From: JACKCP01 sp034007295
GTDB lineage: Bacteria; Desulfobacterota; Desulfobacteria; Desulfobacterales; JACKCP01
Reading direction: 5' to 3'
Length of the DNA: 28,486 nucleotides
NCBI GenBank assembly: GCA_034007295.1
Contig: JAVERC010000043.1
Coordinates: 1-28,486, forward strand
Positions 23,679-28,486 of the stretch are shown piece by piece (positions within the stretch are counted from its first letter, which is position 1; every line of letters begins with the position of its first letter). The notes beneath the pieces are model-generated. The model saw only the letters and a list, made by a program, of their open reading frames with translations, was not told the DNA's origin and searched no databases. The position numbers were made by a program, and so were the translations under genes.

Positions 23679-24820
23679 AATGCAATTCTTTTATTTTTGT
23701 CAGAAAAAATTACAGATTCATAAATATCTTTATTTACATCATTTATATAAAGACCATTAAACATATTTCCCTTTTTAAAGGTCTGACATATTTTTTCAAA
23801 CCCGTTAATTTTAGAAGGATTAATGCACCCTGCCTTTAAAATATTTTTTGAAGAAATATCTTTACAATTATTTAAGATAAATTTCATTTCATCAAAAACA
23901 TCAAGACTTTCACAGCTTGCAAGGCTGTCTGTTCCAAGAACAATATTAATATTAAAATCAAACATTTTTTTTAAGTCAGGAAGTTTATTGTGAAGATTTT
24001 TATTGCTTCTTGGACAGATGCAGATTGTTGAGTTTCTTTTTTTTATAATTGAAAAATCTTTATCTTTTGCATCCAGAACATGAACAAGGATTGTTTTTTT
24101 ATCCAAAACATTTAATTTATCAAGATATTCAACAGATGAATTTGATGGAACCGGCCAATTTGAAAAGTCTATGTTTCTTGAATTTAAAAAATCACCCCAC
24201 TCCTTTGATTTTTTTGTAATGAAATTTAATTCTTCATCTGATTCTGAGCAGTGAATTGAAAATAAATTTTTTTGTTTATTTGTAATATTTTTAATTTTTT
24301 TTATAAGCACAGGTGAAGTTGTATGGGGAGCGTGGGCAGCAAATGAAATTTTTTCTTCTTTTTTTTCATTAAGAAACTTTTCTTTTAAGCCAAGTTCTTC
24401 ATAAAAATGATATCCTTTTAAATCTGATTTTTGAAAAATTTCCTTTGTAATACCAAGGGATGAAATATCTAAAACACCAGCTGTTCCTGATTTTAAAAGA
24501 AAATCTATTTCGTTTAAGGCAGAAATAACTTTTTTTTCATCTGAAATTTTTTCTCTTTTTTCAATAAGCTCAATTACCCATGATTTAAAACCTTTTGAAA
24601 AATCAAGCTTATTTTTAAGGCATGATAATTCAAGATGGGTGTGCATATTAAAAACCCCTGGCATTAAAATGCCTGGGCCTAAATCTTTTATTTCAGTTTT
24701 AGATATATTTTTTAAGGATTTTTCAATTCCTGTTATATATCCGTTTTCAATGCAAAGAGCGGCATTTTCCAAAATATTTCCAAATTCATCAAGAATATAT
24801 GCCGCTCTTAAATAAATCAT
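23675..24820 (-). CDS. mqnX: Aminofutalosine deaminase-like amidohydrolase
   Basis: A 381-residue metal-dependent amidohydrolase. The metal-site motifs are NMHTHLE (His60/His62), AAHAPHTT, FSIHCSESDEE, LVHVLDA and VLGTDSLAS. This matches the SAH/aminofutalosine deaminase branch. Its place between mqnC and mqnA strongly suggests it deaminates 6-amino-6-deoxyfutalosine to futalosine. That would then require the hydrolase MqnB, which is not in the window. The ATG at 24820 is chosen; a TTG two codons earlier overlaps the mqnC stop and is possible, and neither has a clear ribosome site. The symbol is assigned from context, with moderate certainty. Confidence 0.82.
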   Translation of the reverse strand: MIYLRAAYILDEFGNILENAALCIENGYITGIEKSLKNISKTEIKDLGPGILMPGVFNMHTHLELSCLKNKLDFSKGFKSWVIELIEKREKISDEKKVISALNEIDFLLKSGTAGVLDISSLGITKEIFQKSDLKGYHFYEELGLKEKFLNEKKEEKISFAAHAPHTTSPVLIKKIKNITNKQKNLFSIHCSESDEELNFITKKSKEWGDFLNSRNIDFSNWPVPSNSSVEYLDKLNVLDKKTILVHVLDAKDKDFSIIKKRNSTICICPRSNKNLHNKLPDLKKMFDFNINIVLGTDSLASCESLDVFDEMKFILNNCKDISSKNILKAGCINPSKINGFEKICQTFKKGNMFNGLYINDVNKDIYESVIFSDKNKRIAL

Positions 24821-24822
24821 AA

Positions 24823-25881
24823 TCAATCAAACTTTTTTATACGGTTATAAAAGCAGTCTCTTTGCCATGCTTCAAATCCCGCTGTCTGAACAAGCCTTAT
24901 CATTTCTTCCATTGGAAGTCTGAAATCTATATTTGCAGCCTTTACAACATTTTCTTCTATCATTGTGCTTCCAAGGTCGTTTGCTCCGAAAAAAAGTGCA
25001 GTCTGAGCAATTTTAGAGCCCTGGGTAACCCAGGAAGCCTGAATATTTTCAAAATTATCAAGAAAAATTCTTGAAATTGCCAAAACCCGTAAATACTCGG
25101 CAGAAGTTGCAGTTTTTGATTCAAGTTTTGTGTTTGAAGGCTGAAAAGTCCATGGAATGAATGCTGTAAAGCCTTTGGTTTTATCCTGAAGCTGTCTTAA
25201 TCTTTCCATGTGCTCAATTATGTGCTCTTTTTTTTCAATATGTCCAAACATCATGGTTGCTGTGGTTTTAAGTCCAAGATTATGGGCCTGCTCCATTACA
25301 TCAAGCCATTTGTCTGCATTGCATTTGTTTGGAGAAATTTTTTCCCTTATTTCATTTACTAAAATTTCGGCTCCTCCTCCTGGAATTGAACCAAGACCGG
25401 CATCAATAAGCGTTTTTAAAACATCCTTTACACTTATATTTTCAAGATTTGAAATATGGGAAATTTCAGGGGGTGAAAATCCGTGAATATGAATATCAAA
25501 TGATTTCATGTATTTTAAAAGATTTACATAATCATCAAGTTTTTTGTCAGGGTGAAGTCCTCCCTGCAAAAGAACCTGAGTTCCGCCAAGTTCCTTTGTT
25601 TCAATTATTTTCTGCTCAAGATCCTTATTTGTTATCCAGTATCCGCCTTCCTGTTCAGGCTTTTTATAGAAAGCACAGAATTTACAGGCAGAAATGCAGA
25701 TATTTGTGTAGTTTATGTTTCTGTCTACAACAAAGGTAACCTGATTTTTATCAGCTTTTTTTGTTCTTAAAATATTTGCATATGTTCCAAGGCTTAAAAG
25801 ATCAGCATTGTCATAAAGAAAAAGTGCTTCCTCACCTGATATTCTTTTGCCTTCAAGAGCTTTTTTTAAAATATTTTCCAT
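24823..25881 (-). CDS. mqnC: MqnC, dehypoxanthine futalosine cyclase (radical SAM)
   Basis: A 352-residue radical SAM enzyme that cyclises dehypoxanthine futalosine. The cluster motif CX3CX2C is Cys62, Cys66 and Cys69 in NICISACKFCAFY. Family sequence continues with GGTQVLLQGGLHPD, HIHGFSPPEI, GLGSIPGGGAEIL, TTATMMFGHIE and FTAFIPWTFQPSNTKL. The FSPPE and IPWTFQP segments separate MqnC from its paralogue MqnE, which lies directly upstream. It begins four bases after mqnE with GGCGGGA as its ribosome site. Confidence 0.95.
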   Translation of the reverse strand: MENILKKALEGKRISGEEALFLYDNADLLSLGTYANILRTKKADKNQVTFVVDRNINYTNICISACKFCAFYKKPEQEGGYWITNKDLEQKIIETKELGGTQVLLQGGLHPDKKLDDYVNLLKYMKSFDIHIHGFSPPEISHISNLENISVKDVLKTLIDAGLGSIPGGGAEILVNEIREKISPNKCNADKWLDVMEQAHNLGLKTTATMMFGHIEKKEHIIEHMERLRQLQDKTKGFTAFIPWTFQPSNTKLESKTATSAEYLRVLAISRIFLDNFENIQASWVTQGSKIAQTALFFGANDLGSTMIEENVVKAANIDFRLPMEEMIRLVQTAGFEAWQRDCFYNRIKKFD

Positions 25882-25885
25882 TATT

Positions 25886-26980
25886 TTATCCCGCCTTTAC
25901 TTCATTGTAAAAAGCATCTCTTTCTATTGCCTTCATTCCTGCTTTTTCAATGAGCCTTATCATTGTTTCCTTTGCATGGCCTACAGCTGATTTAGCACCT
26001 GCACTATGGGTAATTTTTTCCTTTAAAATTGTACCGTCAAGATCATCAGCTCCAAAATGAAGAGCTGTTTGAGCAAGTTTTTCACCAAGCATTACCCAGT
26101 ATGCTTTTATGTGTGGGATATTATCGAGCAAGAGCCTTGAAACAATAATATTTTTAAGGTCTTCAAAGGCAGTTGTTTCTTTTATATGAGAAAGTTTTGT
26201 ATTTTCTGAATGAAATGCAAGAGGAATAAATGCTATAAATCCGTTGGTTTTGTCCTGAAGCTCTCTTAAATATATAAGATGCTGAACTTTTTCCTCTACA
26301 GTTTCAATATGTCCGTAAAGCATTGTGCAGTTGGTTTTTATTCCGGCATTATGAACTTTTTCTATTATTTCAAGCCATCTGTCCTTGTTGATTTTTCTCT
26401 GGAACAGTTTTTTATGAACACGGTAACTTAAAACTTCTGCTCCCCCGCCTGGCATCATTTCAAGTCCGTTTTCCTTTAATTCAGCAATTACTTCTTCAAC
26501 AGATTTTCCAGAAATATTTGAAAGATGATCAATTTCTACAGCTGTAAAAGCTTTTATTGTAACATCGGGCCTTACTTTTTTTATGGTCTTTAAAAGGTCT
26601 ATGTAATAACCGTATGGAAGCCCTTCATTAAGTCCTCCAACCATATGAATTTCATTTACAGGCTGATCAATTTTTTCAAGAAGCTCTTTTTCCACATCTT
26701 CCATTGTGTACTGATAGGACCCTGCTTCGCAGTAGTCTTTTGCATAGGCGCAGAAAAGACATCTGTTCCTGCATATATTTGTGTAGTTTAAATGCTGATT
26801 GTAAATAAAAAAAGATTTGTCACCATGAAGAGATCTTCTTTTAAAATCTGCAATTTGCGCTGCTCCCATTAAATCTTTTGTTTCATAAAGATAAAGACCG
26901 TCATCAAAGCTAAGACGCTCATTTTTTTTAACTTTTTCAAAAATTTCTTTTAATTTATCATCCAGAAAAACCGGCTCCAT
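25886..26980 (-). CDS. mqnE: MqnE, aminofutalosine synthase (radical SAM)
   Basis: A 364-residue radical SAM enzyme that joins 3-[(1-carboxyvinyl)oxy]benzoate with the SAM-derived adenosyl radical to make 6-amino-6-deoxyfutalosine. The CX3CX2C motif is Cys70, Cys74 and Cys77 in NICRNRCLFCAYAKD. Other family marks are NEIHMVGGLNEGLPYGYY, KAFTAVEIDHLS, GLEMMPGGGAEVLS, TNCTMLYGHIET and GFIAFIPLAFHSENTKL. It is the first gene of the mqn operon. Its promoter with an embedded palindrome lies 38-66 bases upstream. The ribosome site is GGGCGGGAC. Confidence 0.95.
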   Translation of the reverse strand: MEPVFLDDKLKEIFEKVKKNERLSFDDGLYLYETKDLMGAAQIADFKRRSLHGDKSFFIYNQHLNYTNICRNRCLFCAYAKDYCEAGSYQYTMEDVEKELLEKIDQPVNEIHMVGGLNEGLPYGYYIDLLKTIKKVRPDVTIKAFTAVEIDHLSNISGKSVEEVIAELKENGLEMMPGGGAEVLSYRVHKKLFQRKINKDRWLEIIEKVHNAGIKTNCTMLYGHIETVEEKVQHLIYLRELQDKTNGFIAFIPLAFHSENTKLSHIKETTAFEDLKNIIVSRLLLDNIPHIKAYWVMLGEKLAQTALHFGADDLDGTILKEKITHSAGAKSAVGHAKETMIRLIEKAGMKAIERDAFYNEVKAG

Positions 26981-27017
26981 TCTTTTGTCCCGCCCTTTTA
27001 TTTATAATAAAAAAGGC

Positions 27018-27046
27018 ATTATGACCAATTGGTCATATGGTGTCAA
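27018..27046 (-). promoter_or_regulatory. Promoter of the mqn operon with internal operator
   Basis: On the minus strand, TTGACA (27046-27041), a 17-base spacer and CATAAT (27023-27018) form a near-consensus sigma70 promoter. Transcription would start about 30 bases before the mqnE ATG. A 16-bp perfect palindrome occupies most of the spacer. Confidence 0.75.
27021..27036. promoter_or_regulatory. 16-bp palindromic operator in the mqn promoter
   Basis: ATGACCAATTGGTCAT is a perfect dyad lying between the -35 and the -10 and running into the -10. The form TGACC-N4-GGTCA resembles TetR-family operators. Bound repressor would block RNA polymerase directly. No regulator gene is adjacent. Confidence 0.7.
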
Positions 27047-27301
27047 TAAATTTTGATTACACTTTCTAAAAACTAAAGTTTATTGATTAGAAATAGAACT
27101 GATATTATTGCTTTTGTACTGACAGTATTAGACTTTTATAGTGAAAGTCATATAAATCAGCTGGTATGTAAGGGAAAATTGAGATGTGCCGGATTGATTA
27201 TAATTTTTTAATTTTCAGCTTTAATATTGACAGGAAATAAAATGTTCTAATGTGGGAGTTGGGAACTGCTAAAAACCTGATTGAACTTCAGACTTTGTTT
27301 T

Positions 27302-27337
27302 AATCTGCTCTCAGAATCTAAATTATGAGAGCAGATT
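27302..27337. terminator. Perfect 12-bp hairpin after the Rpn-like gene
   Basis: AATCTGCTCTCA (27302-27313) and TGAGAGCAGATT (27326-27337) form a 12-bp stem with a 12-base loop, 24 bases beyond the stop of the minus-strand nuclease gene. The minus-strand sequence after it is A-rich rather than T-rich, so termination is likely weak or depends on other factors. Confidence 0.45.
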
Positions 27338-27360
27338 TTAAAATGCAAAATGTAAAAAAT

Positions 27361-28308
27361 TTATCTAAAAAATTTTAAAACACTATCTTTTGAATCAGCA
27401 AAAACAAATTCATCAAGAGCTTTGTCAAGAATCTTGGGATTAAATTCATTTGAAATAATCTCTTCTTCTTTTTTTGTTAGTTTGAATTTTTTATTCATAA
27501 GTTTTAACAGAACTTCCTGCTTATCTGCTATCTGACCGGTTATAAAACCTTTTTCCATGGCATATTTTTCCAAGTCTGTAATATATGGCATTTTTTTATT
27601 ACCTCCCAAATCTTTTATTTCTTCATAATATATTTTGTTAAGTTTTTGTGGAAGCATTAAAATCCAGTCAATAAATCTGAAAAGATTAAAAACTTCTTTT
27701 TTTGAGTATCCTTTTTCATACAAAAGTTCTGTGAGTTCAAGCTTCCACTGTTTTCTTAATGAGCTGTCCTTTTTTGTTTCAAGAGCTTTTAAATGTGCCA
27801 TTACTACCATGGCAAACGGATTTTTCATGGTTTCAAGATAAGACCATTTGTCTTTATAATCAAGTAGTTTTGATTTTAGATAATCAAGTCCCATGTTTGA
27901 ACCCCACATTCCGTATTTAAAAGGTTTTGGATTCCAGTTTGGGTTTTCATCTGCAAGAATTGCAATGCTTGTAACAGGGATATCGTATTTGTCAAATATT
28001 CTGTAATTGTACACAAACATTCTTTTGGATAAGTCCTTGTCTTTTTGTGCCTGAATTTCAATGTGAATTAAAATCCATTTTTTGCTTTCATTTTTTAAGG
28101 TTACTTCAACAAGCTTGTCTGCATATCTTTTTGTTATTTCTGAATCCAAAATTAATTTTTCAAGCTCTTTATCTAAAAATTTTACGTCCTTTGTAAAATC
28201 AATGTCATTTATAGATTCTGGCACAAAAAATTCCATAAATTGGGGAAAGAATGCTTCAATAATATCTTTCCACGGAGAATCAAAATCTGAGGTTTTGTTC
28301 TTTTCCAT
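27361..28308 (-). CDS. Rpn/YhgA-family PD-(D/E)XK nuclease-like protein
   Basis: A 315-residue protein of the Rpn (recombination-promoting nuclease)/YhgA-like family, often mislabelled transposase. The nuclease core shows TKRYADKLVEVTLKNESKKWILIHIEIQAQ, giving Asp64 and Glu84-x-Gln86 in the family arrangement, then RMFVYNYRIFDKYDIPVTSIAIL. After this comes a helical region, LTELLYEKGYSKKEVFNLFRFIDWILMLP, and a lysine-rich C-terminus. The length is normal and the frame intact. It stands alone between two non-coding stretches and resembles mobile or defence-type accessory genes, but I see no terminal inverted repeats around it. Confidence 0.8.
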   Translation of the reverse strand: MEKNKTSDFDSPWKDIIEAFFPQFMEFFVPESINDIDFTKDVKFLDKELEKLILDSEITKRYADKLVEVTLKNESKKWILIHIEIQAQKDKDLSKRMFVYNYRIFDKYDIPVTSIAILADENPNWNPKPFKYGMWGSNMGLDYLKSKLLDYKDKWSYLETMKNPFAMVVMAHLKALETKKDSSLRKQWKLELTELLYEKGYSKKEVFNLFRFIDWILMLPQKLNKIYYEEIKDLGGNKKMPYITDLEKYAMEKGFITGQIADKQEVLLKLMNKKFKLTKKEEEIISNEFNPKILDKALDEFVFADSKDSVLKFFR

Positions 28309-28445
28309 TGGTTTTCCTGATTTGTGGTTTGGAAATTTAATTTGTATTAATAATGATTAACAGAGATGGGACATATTATCAACTTGGGTTTAATCTAAAA
28401 TTTCTAACTCACGCTCTTACATTTTACCGGCTTATTAAATTTTTA

Positions 28446-28454
28446 GCCAATCAC
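28446..28454 (+). repeat. Possible partial copy of the dispersed repeat
   Basis: GCCAATCAC matches the right end of copy B (GGCCAATCAC). Only nine bases match, so this could be chance. Confidence 0.25.
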
Positions 28455-28486
28455 AAATATCTGGCTTTGGAACGTGTTTATCAGTG

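Larger units (their letters stand above)
26981..27360. other. 380-base intergenic region
   Basis: It holds the mqn promoter and palindrome (27018-27046) and the hairpin after the nuclease gene (27302-27337). No gene or RNA is recognisable in the remaining 27050-27300. Confidence 0.5.

Noticed and set aside
1..28486. CRISPR arrays, tRNA or rRNA genes, insertion sequences with transposase
   Set aside because: No regularly spaced repeats, cloverleaf-like sequences, rRNA-like stretches or transposase genes were seen on either strand.

Overview
The window is AT-rich and densely coded. Its gene content points to an anaerobic bacterium of the Desulfobacterota type. It has a futalosine-route menaquinone operon, a complete-looking C-P lyase operon, a NifX/ORP-like gene pair with a receiver-like partner, and choline oxidation genes. 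The taxon is inferred from gene content and base composition only; there is no rRNA or tRNA gene to confirm it.

Layout. 1-550 is non-coding with dispersed repeats and one good promoter. 551-1799 (+) is a small operon of a degenerate receiver protein and two NifX/NifB-domain (orange-protein-like) proteins, closed by a clear terminator. 1879-2568 (+) is a short-chain dehydrogenase whose stop codon shares a CTAG with the stop of the convergent phn operon. 2565-10773 (-) is phnD-E-G-H-I-J-K-L-N-M, a phosphonate ABC transporter plus C-P lyase. The last gene, phnM, is split by a one-base frame change at a U UUU UUC heptamer. Upstream on the same strand are a DUF3592-like membrane protein and a phytoene-desaturase-like FAD enzyme (10965-13243), a 583-base repeat-bearing gap, and then phnC (13827-14666). 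The transporter's ATPase gene is thus about 3 kb from its partners. 14839-16118 (+) is a TerB-like protein and an alpha/beta hydrolase. 16351-21342 (+) is a FadR/GntR-type regulator followed by choline dehydrogenase, betaine aldehyde dehydrogenase and a choline/betaine-binding protein. 21441-26980 (-) is mqnE-mqnC-deaminase-mqnA-mqnD plus one unknown gene. 27361-28308 (-) is an Rpn/YhgA-like nuclease gene.

How the genes work together. PhnCDE imports phosphonates. PhnGHIJ (with PhnK/L) attaches the phosphonate to ribose triphosphate, and PhnJ cleaves the C-P bond. PhnM removes pyrophosphate and PhnN makes PRPP. The phosphodiesterase PhnP is not in the window. The choline cluster would take up choline and oxidise it to glycine betaine; the binding protein has no permease or ATPase beside it. 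The mqn operon covers the futalosine pathway except MqnB.

Regulatory structure is unusually readable. A perfect 16-bp palindrome fills the spacer of the mqn promoter. A TTGGTA-T-TACCAA operator sits at the start of the choline regulator transcript. A 14-bp RNA hairpin in the phnD leader contains the Shine-Dalgarno. A hairpin with a possible loop-downstream pairing precedes the choline-binding protein gene. The phnM heptamer is the most striking item: a standard -1 slip at it restores a full-length 383-residue PhnM.
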